From an uncultured Rickettsiales bacterium (GTDB lineage: Bacteria; Pseudomonadota; Alphaproteobacteria; UBA8366), in assembly GCA_913046825.1 (NCBI GenBank), contig CAJWTF010000102.1, positions 1 through 13,646 of the forward strand: DNA of 13,646 nt. The letters run 5' to 3'. The notes under the pieces were generated by a model that saw only the letters and a program-made list of their open reading frames with translations, was not told the DNA's origin and ran no database searches. Positions 1 through 6,948 of the stretch are shown in pieces (within the stretch, counting starts at the first letter, position 1; every line of letters begins with the position of its first letter). Position numbers and translations under genes: made by a program.

Positions 1-1
1 G

Positions 2-127
2 CAGGCCGAACTATACGAGAACCCACCTAAGATGGCGGATGGCTGGCTTATCCTGAACGAAGACCCCGGTATCGGACTTACGTTATCGGAAGCCGCCGTG
101 GGAAAATTCGGCACACGGATTTCATAG
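2..127 (+). CDS. C-terminal fragment, probable mandelate racemase/muconate lactonizing enzyme family protein
   Basis: An open frame enters from the left edge and ends at the TAG at 125-127, giving 41 residues. The segment has an 'ENPP' stretch, a 'DGWLILNEDPGIGLTL' stretch and a closing 'EAAVGKFG'. This resembles the tail of enolase-superfamily dehydratases and racemases, where a strand ending in 'PGLG' is followed by a short helix. The catalytic barrel lies outside the window, so neither the metal ligands nor the substrate class can be checked. In this family the chemistry is proton abstraction next to a carboxylate, often on sugar acids or hydroxy acids. The serine hydrolase gene follows 88 bases downstream on the same strand. 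The family call rests on a short tail only and should be treated as tentative. Confidence 0.55.
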   Translation, partial: QAELYENPPKMADGWLILNEDPGIGLTLSEAAVGKFGTRIS

Positions 128-134
128 TCTACTC

Positions 135-171
135 AAGTCTTATCCGGACATAACCTAGACTTTGTTTTTTC
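135..171 (+). terminator. Possible weak intrinsic terminator after the racemase-like gene
   Basis: AAGTCT (135-140) can pair with AGACTT (157-162), followed by a T-rich tract that includes TTGTTTTTT. An overlapping alternative pairs AGTCTA (126-131) with TAGACT (156-161). The stem is only 6 bp and the loop is long (16 nt), so termination would be inefficient. The T-run right after the stem is the main support. Confidence 0.33.
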
Positions 172-200
172 TTTCGGTTTAGGTGGCGGCCTTCGCGTCA

Positions 201-206
201 GAGGAG
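201..206 (+). promoter_or_regulatory. Ribosome binding site that decides the start of the serine hydrolase
   Basis: GAGGAG lies 9 bases before the ATG at 216. The in-frame GTG at 183 has no comparable purine-rich motif before it: it is preceded by the T-rich tract. The ATG at 216 is therefore preferred. Confidence 0.65.
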
Positions 207-215
207 CAAACGCAT

Positions 216-1505
216 ATGGATTTAGTGACACCGGAGAGCCTTGGGATTTCGAGCCAACGCCTGGACCAGGTTTCGTCCTGGATGGAACGGCAGGTTGCCT
301 CGAACCGATTGGCGGGACTTTCCGCCATGATCCATCGGCGCGGAAAGAACGCATATTTCAACTGCGCCGGACAAATGGATGTCGAGGCCGGCAAACCCGT
401 CGCGGAAGATACCATCTTCCGCATTTACTCCATGACGAAACCGATCACTGCCGTCGCGGCAATGATTTGTTACGAGGAAGGACATTTCCAGCTCGACGAT
501 CCCATCGCTAAGTTCCTGCCAGAGTTCTCCGACATGCAAGTTTGGGACGGAACACCCGGCGAACTCAAAACGGTTCCGGCCGAGGGCTACATCACGGTGC
601 GCCACTTGATGACTCACACAGCTGGCCTCTCCTATGAGTTTATGGAGGCCACACCGGTCGAGGAATATTACCGCGCGCACAAAATCAGCTTCAATCCAGG
701 CCGACAGACAGAAGGTGGCGCCGATCTGGCTGCCATGACGACCCGCTTGGCTGCAGCGCCACTGGTCCGTCACCCCGGCAGTGGATGGGCCTATTCCGTC
801 TCCATCGACGTGCTCGGCAGGTTGGTCGAAGTATGGTCGGGCCAACCCCTCGACCGTTTCTTCGAGGAACGCATTTTCCAGCCTCTCCGCATGACCGATA
901 CCGCATTTTGGATCGCACCCGAGAAAGCCCACCGCTTCGCCGCCTGCTACACGCCATCCAGCGGCGGAGGTGGCTTACGCAGCCTTAGCTCGCAGGAAAC
1001 GGTCATCCGTAAAAGCGAAGGTATCGGACTGAAACTCTCTGATGCACCAGCGGACAGCCATTACCTGAAAAACCCGGAGACCCTATCAGGCGGTGGCGGC
1101 TTAACCGGTACGATTGGCGATTACGGCCGCTTTTGCCAAATGCTACTGCAAAAGGGAGAGCTGGACGGCACCCGCATACTTGCCCGTAAGACAGTCGATT
1201 TCATGGCCCTCAACCATCTGCCGGACAACAAGGACATGGCCGCCATGGGTCAACCTGTCTGGAGTGAATCCAGCGCCGAGGGAATCGGCTATGGCCTGGG
1301 CATGGCCGTAGTCGTAGATGCCGCGACAACACAACTGCTTCGCTCAACCGGTGAATATTTTTGGGGTGGAGCCGCAAGCACCGCCTTCTGGATTGATCCG
1401 GATGAGGACATGTTTGTCGTTTTTATGACCCAACTGATGCCTTCCTCCTTCTATCCGATCCGCAACGAATTGCGGGTGGCGGCTTACCAAACGCTGATAG
1501 ACTGA
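216..1505 (+). CDS. Beta-lactamase-fold serine hydrolase (class C / EstB-like esterase family)
   Basis: A 429-residue protein of the class C beta-lactamase-related family, which includes esterases, D-aminopeptidases and penicillin-binding-like hydrolases. Visible motifs are Ser-Met-Thr-Lys at residues 72-75 (the SxxK nucleophile motif) after 'FRIY', Tyr-Ser-Val at about 193-195 (the YxN-like motif with the general-base Tyr) in 'GWAYSVSIDVLG', a 'GGGGLTGTIGDYGRF' stretch near 292, and a 'WGGAAST' segment near 383 where the third motif (HxG/KTG-like) falls. No signal peptide is seen, so a cytoplasmic location is likely, which argues for an esterase or amidase rather than an antibiotic-resistance enzyme. 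Length is normal for the family. The start at 216 follows a GAGGAG motif; an upstream GTG at 183 would add 11 residues. It may be co-transcribed with the racemase-like gene before it; a 147-base gap separates it from the cupin gene. The substrate is unknown. Confidence 0.88.
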   Translation: MDLVTPESLGISSQRLDQVSSWMERQVASNRLAGLSAMIHRRGKNAYFNCAGQMDVEAGKPVAEDTIFRIYSMTKPITAVAAMICYEEGHFQLDDPIAKFLPEFSDMQVWDGTPGELKTVPAEGYITVRHLMTHTAGLSYEFMEATPVEEYYRAHKISFNPGRQTEGGADLAAMTTRLAAAPLVRHPGSGWAYSVSIDVLGRLVEVWSGQPLDRFFEERIFQPLRMTDTAFWIAPEKAHRFAACYTPSSGGGGLRSLSSQETVIRKSEGIGLKLSDAPADSHYLKNPETLSGGGGLTGTIGDYGRFCQMLLQKGELDGTRILARKTVDFMALNHLPDNKDMAAMGQPVWSESSAEGIGYGLGMAVVVDAATTQLLRSTGEYFWGGAASTAFWIDPDEDMFVVFMTQLMPSSFYPIRNELRVAAYQTLID

Positions 1506-1652
1506 TAGAAACCATCCCCTGCCGCTACGTGCCCCTTGACGTATCTGTAGCTACCAGCGCAATGACTGAAGTAATCCTCATCTAAGGGGACTGTCGAGAC
1601 GCCCATACCACGGCTATATCACTCAGTAGATCTGCGAACTTGAGGTGAAACG

Positions 1653-2165
1653 ATGCCCGACACAATTGAAAGACGTTATTCCCCCTTGGTTCCGCCCGAT
1701 ATGCAGGACGAATTGTTCTGGAAAGACGGATTAGAGCCGGAAGACGAGCGTATTTGGGTCCCGGTCGGCCCCGGACGCTGGTCGCGCCCGCTTTGCTACA
1801 ATGTCAGCCAAGGCTATTGGGTTCACATCACCAAGGTAACCCAAGCGGGTCTGGTCTCCCGTCACCGCCATCCAGCACCGGTTCACGGCTTCGTCTTGGA
1901 CGGCAAATGGCGCTACCTGGAACGCGACTGGGTCGCGACCGCCGGCAGTTATTTGTATGAGCCCCCGGGCGACGTCCATACCTTGGTCGTGGATGAGGGC
2001 GATACCATGATCACGCTATTCCATAATTCAGGCGCTCTCATGTTCTGCGATGAAGACGGCACTACTACCGGCACGACCGATGTCTTCGATCGGATCAAGG
2101 CCGCACGCGATCACTATACTGCCGTGGGCTTGGGCGAGGACTACGTAAAACGGTTTATTCGGTAA
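1653..2165 (+). CDS. Cupin protein like 2,4'-dihydroxyacetophenone dioxygenase
   Basis: A 170-residue single-domain cupin. The core holds 'SRHRHPAPVHGFVLDGKW' (residues 69-86), then 'YEPPGDVHTLVV' (102-113). His71, His73 and His109 are the likely metal ligands. Their spacing (2 and 36 residues) fits the His-x-His and distant His ligands described for 2,4'-dihydroxyacetophenone dioxygenase, which splits the bond between the carbonyl and hydroxymethyl carbons of an aromatic hydroxyketone with O2. No signal peptide is present, so it is cytosolic. The ATG is preceded by GAGGTGA at 1642-1648. The EthD-domain gene starts 21 bases after the stop, so the two form an operon. Family membership is well supported; the true substrate is not, since many members of this cupin group are uncharacterised. 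Confidence 0.82.
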   Translation: MPDTIERRYSPLVPPDMQDELFWKDGLEPEDERIWVPVGPGRWSRPLCYNVSQGYWVHITKVTQAGLVSRHRHPAPVHGFVLDGKWRYLERDWVATAGSYLYEPPGDVHTLVVDEGDTMITLFHNSGALMFCDEDGTTTGTTDVFDRIKAARDHYTAVGLGEDYVKRFIR

Positions 2166-2186
2166 TCCACAGACGGAGGACCGGAC

Positions 2187-2921
2187 ATGTCGTCAGCACG
2201 GCCCACACCAACGCCGGGCGCGAAAATGGTCTATCTGATCAAGCGCAAGCCGACGACAACCCGCGAAGAGTTGATCGCCCATTGGTTCGCTAATCACATG
2301 GTGGGTGTGATCGACCGCAACGAACGCCAACGAGCGGCGGAAAAACCGCATGCCACGCACTATGTCGCGACCCTATTCGATCCGCCACCTAAAAAGTCGT
2401 CGAATTGGGACGGCATGGCGCATCTCTGGTATCCGGCACCTTTGCCGCGCCCAGAAGTTGCCAGCGCTGTCGAGCCCTACGATACGTTCCAAGAGAAGGT
2501 TGAAGCTTATTGGCCTTGGGCGAACCGGGAATACATCGTGCTCGACGGCTCGTTGCCTCTTACGCCACTGACCCTCAACCCGCCCTTCCCCTGCACGCGG
2601 AGCGGATTTTTCAAAGTGACCTTCTTAGTAGCCTTGCAAAAAGGCGCTGATAGAAACGCACTCTTCGATCATTGGTTTGACAACCATGTGCCGAATGTAC
2701 GCACCACCATGGAGAAGGTCGGTGGATTTCGATATGTGGTCAGCCACAGCATCGAGCCAGAGACCGAGCCCTATGTCGGCATGGCTGAGCTCTATTTCGC
2801 TGACGCATCGGGATGGGCGGCCTATCGGGAACACATCCGCCCAGACGGTATGGAACAATGGGTCGACTATGACGCCATGGCGATATTCCAGAGTGGGACG
2901 GAATTGGTCGGAATCGAGTAG
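2187..2921 (+). CDS. Tandem EthD-domain protein
   Basis: A 244-residue protein made of two similar ferredoxin-like (dimeric alpha+beta barrel) units. Unit 1 covers about residues 14-122 and unit 2 about 140-240. Both carry the same signature: 'AHWFANHM' at 31-38 and 'DHWFDNHV' at 161-168, each about 15 residues after a hydrophobic strand ('MVYLIKR' and 'FFKVTFLV'). EthD-like proteins normally dimerise to form a barrel, so a tandem copy could fold as a pseudo-dimer by itself. Known EthD proteins accompany ether or aromatic catabolism, and relatives include small decarboxylases, cyclases and dehydratases acting on polyketide-like or ring compounds. A strong GGAGG (2174-2178) precedes the ATG. 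The gene follows the cupin gene by 21 bases and ends 13 bases before the convergent SGNH hydrolase gene. The exact reaction is unknown. Confidence 0.8.
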   Translation: MSSARPTPTPGAKMVYLIKRKPTTTREELIAHWFANHMVGVIDRNERQRAAEKPHATHYVATLFDPPPKKSSNWDGMAHLWYPAPLPRPEVASAVEPYDTFQEKVEAYWPWANREYIVLDGSLPLTPLTLNPPFPCTRSGFFKVTFLVALQKGADRNALFDHWFDNHVPNVRTTMEKVGGFRYVVSHSIEPETEPYVGMAELYFADASGWAAYREHIRPDGMEQWVDYDAMAIFQSGTELVGIE

Positions 2922-2934
2922 CGACCATCCGCGC

Positions 2935-4083
2935 TTAATCGAATAAGGCTAGATCGATTACATTTCCCATCTCGCAATATCCAAGGTCGCATGGATGAAG
3001 GCCGTCACCACAATCGTAGATCGGCAACATCTGGGTGGGGATGTCGGGATCGCGTAGCGCTAAATCGAAATCCACAAAACCGTCCACCTCGTCGCTTACA
3101 CGTATCCATTCATTGAAGGCGACGCGATGGTTTTCACGAACCGGGTTCCAGGCACCGGGCAGAAATGTCTCGTTTCCGAACGGGGTTAAGGTCGCGGCGA
3201 TAATTTTGATACCGCGTCCCCGCGCCCGCAACGCCATTTGGCGCATGCCTGCAATCATCTTCTCGGCGGTCGCTTCCTGTTCCGGTTTCGCGATGCGGTT
3301 GCGCAGGTCGTTGGTGCCAAGCATAACGACCGCGTGCGTGACGCCGGGCTGTGCGAGCACGTCGCGATCGAAGCGCCGCAATCCACTGTCACCGCGTAAA
3401 TCATGCAGTATCCGGTTGCCGCCCAACCCTTGATTCATTACCCCCATCGAACGCCCGCCGTCACGCTGATTGAGCCTGCGTGCGAGTTGGTCAGGCCACC
3501 GACTAAAAGTATCGTGAGTTGAGATATTAGCATCGGTCAACGAATCCCCGAGCGCTACGATGCCTCCGGTCTCTCCCGACGTCCACACATCGATACCGCT
3601 GACGAAGAACCACTCGTCGGTAATCTTTCCAACCGGCATATTTCCATGCTCTGTAAAATTCCCAGGCGGCGATATATAATTCGTCTGCCGCGCGTAACGG
3701 CCGGTTATCTGAAACTCCGGCGGGATCGTTCCCGGCAAATACACCGTGACGGAAAGATCGGCTAATGGCTCGACTTCCAGCTTTACCGGATCGCTGATGA
3801 CCAACGCCCCAGCCGCCACCGTTGTCGTCGAGGCGCCGCCAAACGTAAGAGGATGCGCTGAGCCCGCGACGATCGCCGGACCTGCATCTTGAATCCCAAC
3901 GGAAGCTTCCCCAATCTCGAGGTTGCCTATGCCATAGGCATTCGAAATCCGTACACGCACCGTGTCACCGCCGATGCTAACGCGTGGCATCATCCGTATC
4001 GTATGATTATCGAGAGCGATCCCCGCAACGCTCGGTGCCGGCGCAGTTCCCCACGCCCCGACCCAATGTTCATCTTTACCCAT
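2935..4083 (-). CDS. SGNH/GDSL-family hydrolase
   Basis: A 382-residue esterase/lipase-type protein. The first ~165 residues form a beta-rich domain that opens with 'HWVGAWGTAPAPS', typical of this branch. The catalytic SGNH domain follows: block I 'VALGDSLTD' with nucleophile Ser181, block II 'NQGLGGNRIL' with the oxyanion glycine near 221-222, block III 'MLGTNDLR' with Asn258, and block V 'DGLHP' with Asp360 and His363. All four block residues are present, so it should be active as an ester hydrolase. Many relatives are secreted, but no signal peptide precedes the 'HWVGAWGT' start region here, so a cytosolic location is likely. Its ATG overlaps the stop of the upstream aminotransferase gene by one base (TAATG). 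With no clear Shine-Dalgarno motif, translation probably depends on re-initiation after that gene. The substrate is unknown. Confidence 0.9.
   Translation of the reverse strand: MGKDEHWVGAWGTAPAPSVAGIALDNHTIRMMPRVSIGGDTVRVRISNAYGIGNLEIGEASVGIQDAGPAIVAGSAHPLTFGGASTTTVAAGALVISDPVKLEVEPLADLSVTVYLPGTIPPEFQITGRYARQTNYISPPGNFTEHGNMPVGKITDEWFFVSGIDVWTSGETGGIVALGDSLTDANISTHDTFSRWPDQLARRLNQRDGGRSMGVMNQGLGGNRILHDLRGDSGLRRFDRDVLAQPGVTHAVVMLGTNDLRNRIAKPEQEATAEKMIAGMRQMALRARGRGIKIIAATLTPFGNETFLPGAWNPVRENHRVAFNEWIRVSDEVDGFVDFDLALRDPDIPTQMLPIYDCGDGLHPCDLGYCEMGNVIDLALFD
2936..2960. repeat. Inverted repeat between two convergent genes
   Basis: TAATCGA (2936-2942) and TCGATTA (2954-2960) are a perfect 7-bp inverted repeat with an 11-base loop. 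It overlaps the stop codon of the minus-strand SGNH gene and sits just after the EthD gene. It could act as a weak bidirectional end-of-transcript hairpin, but it is AT-rich and has no T-run on either side. Confidence 0.35.
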
Positions 4084-5390
4084 TATAATGCAGATTCGGC
4101 GGCTTGAATGCCTTCCACAGCCGCCGCGATCAACCCCTCAACCTCTTCCCGCGTATTTACGGTCGAAAGACAAATCAATCCGTATGTCGCTTGATAGTAA
4201 CCCGCATTGAGAAGGTGACGGTGCACCACGTTCATGCGCGCGCTTTCCTCCGTCGTCGGATAGACGGTGCGGTAATTTGTGAGCGGACGATCCGTCAGAT
4301 GTAGGCGCATCAACGACCCCTGCCCCGTCACCTGACCCGTCACACCTGCTGACCCGAAGGCTTCGCGAAATCCCTCTCGGGCGAAATCACCGAGGGCGTT
4401 CAATTCGTCGAAGGCTTGCCGCGTCATTCCCTCCATCGTCGCCATGCCGGCCAGCATGGTCACTGGGTTGCCATTGAAGGTGCCGCCGTGGGGAAGGCCG
4501 CCGCCGCCCTCAAAGACCTGCATGGCCGCATCGCGACCGGCTACCGCGCCGACCGGAAAACCACCGCCGATAATTTTGCCAAGCGCCGTCAGATCAGGTG
4601 TCACGCCACGCATCCCTTGCGCACCCTCGTAGCCCAGGCGGAATGCGATCACCTCGTCAAACACCAGCAACACACCGTGTGTTTGGCAGAAATCGACCAG
4701 CATTTCCAAATAGTCATCGCTTGGCGGAATCATGCCGACACGGCTCGCCACCGGATCGTAGACAACCGCCGCCAGGTCACCCGCGCTCCCTTTCAATAAT
4801 TCCGCCGCCGCGACTTCGTCGTGATACGGGATGACCACCACATCATCGAGGACGCCCTGCGGCGTACCCTTCGAATAGGGGATGGCCTGTGGATCGTTCT
4901 GTCCCCAATCGTCAGGACCAGAGTTCAGGCTGACTTCGGCGAAGTCGTAACTCCCGTGATAGGCGCCCTCGCATTTCGCGATCTTTGGACGCCCAGTGAA
5001 GGCCCGCGCCGCCTTAATCGCGTTCATCACTGCTTCGCTACCAGAATTCATGAACCGTATCTTATCAAAGCCCGGCACCCGCCCACAGATCAGCTCCGCA
5101 TGGGCTATCTCCTGCTCAGTGCCAAAGGAGTATGCCGTGCCCTTGGACAGCTGCTCTGTCACCATCTCCGTCACTCCTGGATAAGCGTGCCCGTGGATCA
5201 AGGACGTATAGTTGTTGATGAAGTCGATATAGATGTTGCCGTCGACGTCATGGACCTTGCTGCCTTCCGCATGGGTCACGTAGATCGGATGCGGTTTTAG
5301 ATCGATGGTCGTCCGGCTATTGCCGCCCGGCAGTACATGCTTCGCACGCTCATAGAGTTGGGCCGATCGGGAATTCAGGTCTGGGTACAT
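4083..5390 (-). CDS. Class III aminotransferase, glutamate-1-semialdehyde aminomutase-like
   Basis: A 435-residue PLP enzyme of fold type I. It shows 'MNSGSEAVMNAIKAAR' (114-129, phosphate binding), 'YHGSYD' (144-149, ring-stacking region), 'LVFDEVIAFR' with Asp245 contacting the pyridine nitrogen, and 'LGKIIGGGFPVGA' with Lys272 as the Schiff-base lysine. Length and motif order match GSAM-type enzymes. A housekeeping hemL role is unlikely: the usual Glu-Pro-Val motif reads Asp-Pro-Val here (Asp212), the context is catabolic, and the gene is coupled to an esterase gene. A transaminase or aminomutase acting on an amino or keto acid is more likely. The ATG follows GAGGA (in the reverse complement of about 5400-5405). 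Its stop overlaps the SGNH hydrolase start. It is divergent from the crotonase gene, with 95 bases between. Confidence 0.88.
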   Translation of the reverse strand: MYPDLNSRSAQLYERAKHVLPGGNSRTTIDLKPHPIYVTHAEGSKVHDVDGNIYIDFINNYTSLIHGHAYPGVTEMVTEQLSKGTAYSFGTEQEIAHAELICGRVPGFDKIRFMNSGSEAVMNAIKAARAFTGRPKIAKCEGAYHGSYDFAEVSLNSGPDDWGQNDPQAIPYSKGTPQGVLDDVVVIPYHDEVAAAELLKGSAGDLAAVVYDPVASRVGMIPPSDDYLEMLVDFCQTHGVLLVFDEVIAFRLGYEGAQGMRGVTPDLTALGKIIGGGFPVGAVAGRDAAMQVFEGGGGLPHGGTFNGNPVTMLAGMATMEGMTRQAFDELNALGDFAREGFREAFGSAGVTGQVTGQGSLMRLHLTDRPLTNYRTVYPTTEESARMNVVHRHLLNAGYYQATYGLICLSTVNTREEVEGLIAAAVEGIQAAESAL

Positions 5391-5415
5391 GATAATTCTT
5401 CCTCAGGGCTTTTGC

Positions 5416-5431
5416 GCCGCGCCAACGCGGC
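5416..5431. repeat. GC-rich palindrome in the aminotransferase/crotonase divergent spacer
   Basis: GCCGCG (5416-5421), loop CCAA (5422-5425), CGCGGC (5426-5431): a perfect 6-bp stem with a 4-base loop in the centre of the 95-base spacer between two divergent genes. It could be an operator for a shared regulator or a leader hairpin. No regulator gene is in the window. Confidence 0.45.
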
Positions 5432-5485
5432 TATGTTCCTTTCAACATTAAGGCTATCGCAGAAAAAGAATAGAGAGGGTATCCG

Positions 5486-6211
5486 ATGTCCGAAGGCTTC
5501 AAGACGGAACGCAAGGGCGCATTTCTTCACATCACCATAGATCGCGCCGACGAGGGCAACCGGGTGACCGACCCGATGCTCGACGGATTGGCAGCGATGG
5601 TCGACGAAGCATCTCCCGATAACGGCCTCAAGGGGATCGTGCTGCGGGGTGCGGGCGCCGACTTCTGTCATGGCCGCGTGCAAGGCACGCCGCCGCCGGA
5701 GGGGAAACCGAACAACGCCTTCGAAATTCACGAGCGGATTATGTCTCGCATCCTCGGTGTCTATGCCGCATTCAGGCGCTGCCCGCTACCGATCATCGCG
5801 GTCGTACAAGGCAAGGCGCTCGGTTTTGGGTGTGCGTTGGTGGGCGGTGCCGACATTTCGATTTCCAGCCGCGATGCCACCTTCGCGCTGACCGAAATGC
5901 CACACGGCACTGCGCCGACACTGGCGCTCTCCGCTCTTTCGCACGTAGCACCGAAGACATTGATGGATATGGTACTCACAACGGAAGAGCATGACGCCGA
6001 ACACGCCCTTGCCTCCGGCATCGTCAGCCGGGTCGTCGATCAAAATGATCTGGAGCTAACAGTTGAGCGTGTACTGGAAACCCTTGGTGGGTTCGACCGC
6101 ACCAACATCTCGACCTGCAAGCGCTTCGTGCAGCGGGGCCTGACACTCGATCCCGATACAATGGCGGATTTAGCAGGCTATACACTTGCCACGGTTCGCT
6201 CTCGGGGATAG
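5486..6211 (+). CDS. Crotonase-family protein (enoyl-CoA hydratase/isomerase-like)
   Basis: A 241-residue crotonase-fold protein, slightly shorter than the usual ~260. Oxyanion-hole elements are visible at 'GAGADFCHG' (55-63) and 'GKALGFGCALVGGADI' (109-124). In rat crotonase the two catalytic glutamates are 20 residues apart, in 'GCE' and 'PEI'. Here the first position is Ala117 ('GFGCALV') and the second is conserved as Glu137 ('FALTEMPHG'). A protein with only the second Glu is unlikely to be a standard hydratase; isomerases and other crotonases work with that residue alone. It acts on an acyl-CoA in the cytosol, substrate unknown. The start ATG is preceded by a GAGAGGG stretch. It is divergent from the aminotransferase gene and convergent with the DUF924 gene. 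Confidence 0.85.
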   Translation: MSEGFKTERKGAFLHITIDRADEGNRVTDPMLDGLAAMVDEASPDNGLKGIVLRGAGADFCHGRVQGTPPPEGKPNNAFEIHERIMSRILGVYAAFRRCPLPIIAVVQGKALGFGCALVGGADISISSRDATFALTEMPHGTAPTLALSALSHVAPKTLMDMVLTTEEHDAEHALASGIVSRVVDQNDLELTVERVLETLGGFDRTNISTCKRFVQRGLTLDPDTMADLAGYTLATVRSRG

Positions 6212-6241
6212 CTGCGCTCCCCCCGCAAGATCGGAGGCTCT

Positions 6242-6877
6242 CTAAAGGTCCCCGACCCGTTGCGGGCCCTGCCCAAAGGATTCACCGTCGGAGTTTAAAA
6301 AGGTGAGCTCTTCCTCAGTGCTCGAACGGCCGAGCACCTCGTTGCGGTGCGGAAACCGTCCAAACCGATCAACGATATTCCGATGCCGCGTCCACCCTTG
6401 AATGCTGCGCTCCACATGGGGCTTCCATTCAGCGGAGGCCTCTCGATACAGGTTATTCAACAGCTCAAGACCACGATCTTGCTCCACGATCTGTTCAGAA
6501 TGGTGAAACGGATGGTAAAGCCATATGCGAGGAACCGGGCTCAACTCCCGATCTAGCCCGCTCTCAATCGCCGTGTTCACGATCTCAAATGCATGTGGAT
6601 CACCGAGATAGGCATCCGGCGTGCTACGGAAAAGATTTCGGGTAAATTGATCGAGCAGCAAGACTAACGCCAAGGCGCCGTCTGGCGTCGTCTGCCAATC
6701 CGCCAACCTACCGTCGCACGCTTGCGGGATGAAAGCACCAAACCGCTCCCGAATCTCGTCATCGACTTTCTTGCCACCCTTATACCAGAAGTCACGCCTG
6801 CCGCGCGCGGCTTCGAGGCCTTCGAGACTGGGCCCCAACCAAAAATCGACGATTTGCGGGATGATTTCTGAAGACAT
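6242..6877 (-). CDS. DUF924 family protein
   Basis: A 211-residue, largely helical cytosolic protein. It matches the DUF924 family by its opening 'IVDFWLGP', the 'FWYKGGKKVDDEIRERFG' stretch, 'LALVLLLDQFTRNLFR' (about 90-105), 'WLYHPFHHSEQIVEQDRGL' and 'HRNIVDRFGRFPHRNEVLGR' near the C-terminus. The conserved His, Arg and Asp residues suggest a binding or catalytic site, but no activity is established for the family to my knowledge. The ATG follows a GAGAA motif 6 bases upstream. The gene is divergent from the short-chain dehydrogenase gene (71 bases between starts) and ends 30 bases from the convergent crotonase. No role can be assigned from its neighbours. Confidence 0.88.
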   Translation of the reverse strand: MSSEIIPQIVDFWLGPSLEGLEAARGRRDFWYKGGKKVDDEIRERFGAFIPQACDGRLADWQTTPDGALALVLLLDQFTRNLFRSTPDAYLGDPHAFEIVNTAIESGLDRELSPVPRIWLYHPFHHSEQIVEQDRGLELLNNLYREASAEWKPHVERSIQGWTRHRNIVDRFGRFPHRNEVLGRSSTEEELTFLNSDGESFGQGPQRVGDL

Positions 6878-6948
6878 GATTTCTCGCTTGGAAATTCTGG
6901 ATTAGGCTGCGGTCGATAACGCGAGCAACAATAAGACGCGAGAGAAAC

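Noticed and set aside
183..215. GTG start that would extend the serine hydrolase by 11 residues
   Set aside because: It follows a T-rich tract without a ribosome site, while the ATG at 216 has GAGGAG 9 bases upstream and a normal family N-terminus.
222..932. Open frame of 236 codons on the minus strand inside the serine hydrolase gene
   Set aside because: Antisense shadow; the + strand frame carries the SxxK and YSV motifs.
1532..1589. Possible promoter (TTGACG at 1536) and CCCCTT/AAGGGG inverted repeat before the cupin gene
   Set aside because: No acceptable -10 hexamer lies at 16-18 bases, and the 6-bp arms are 46 bases apart, well within chance.
4821..5300. Open frame of 159 codons on the + strand opposite the aminotransferase
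   Set aside because: Antisense shadow of a well-conserved PLP enzyme; no family resemblance.
6204..6222. Hairpin GGGG/AGC with GCT/CCCC at the crotonase stop codon
   Set aside because: It needs a two-base bulge and a 3-base loop and no T-run follows, so I do not call it a terminator.
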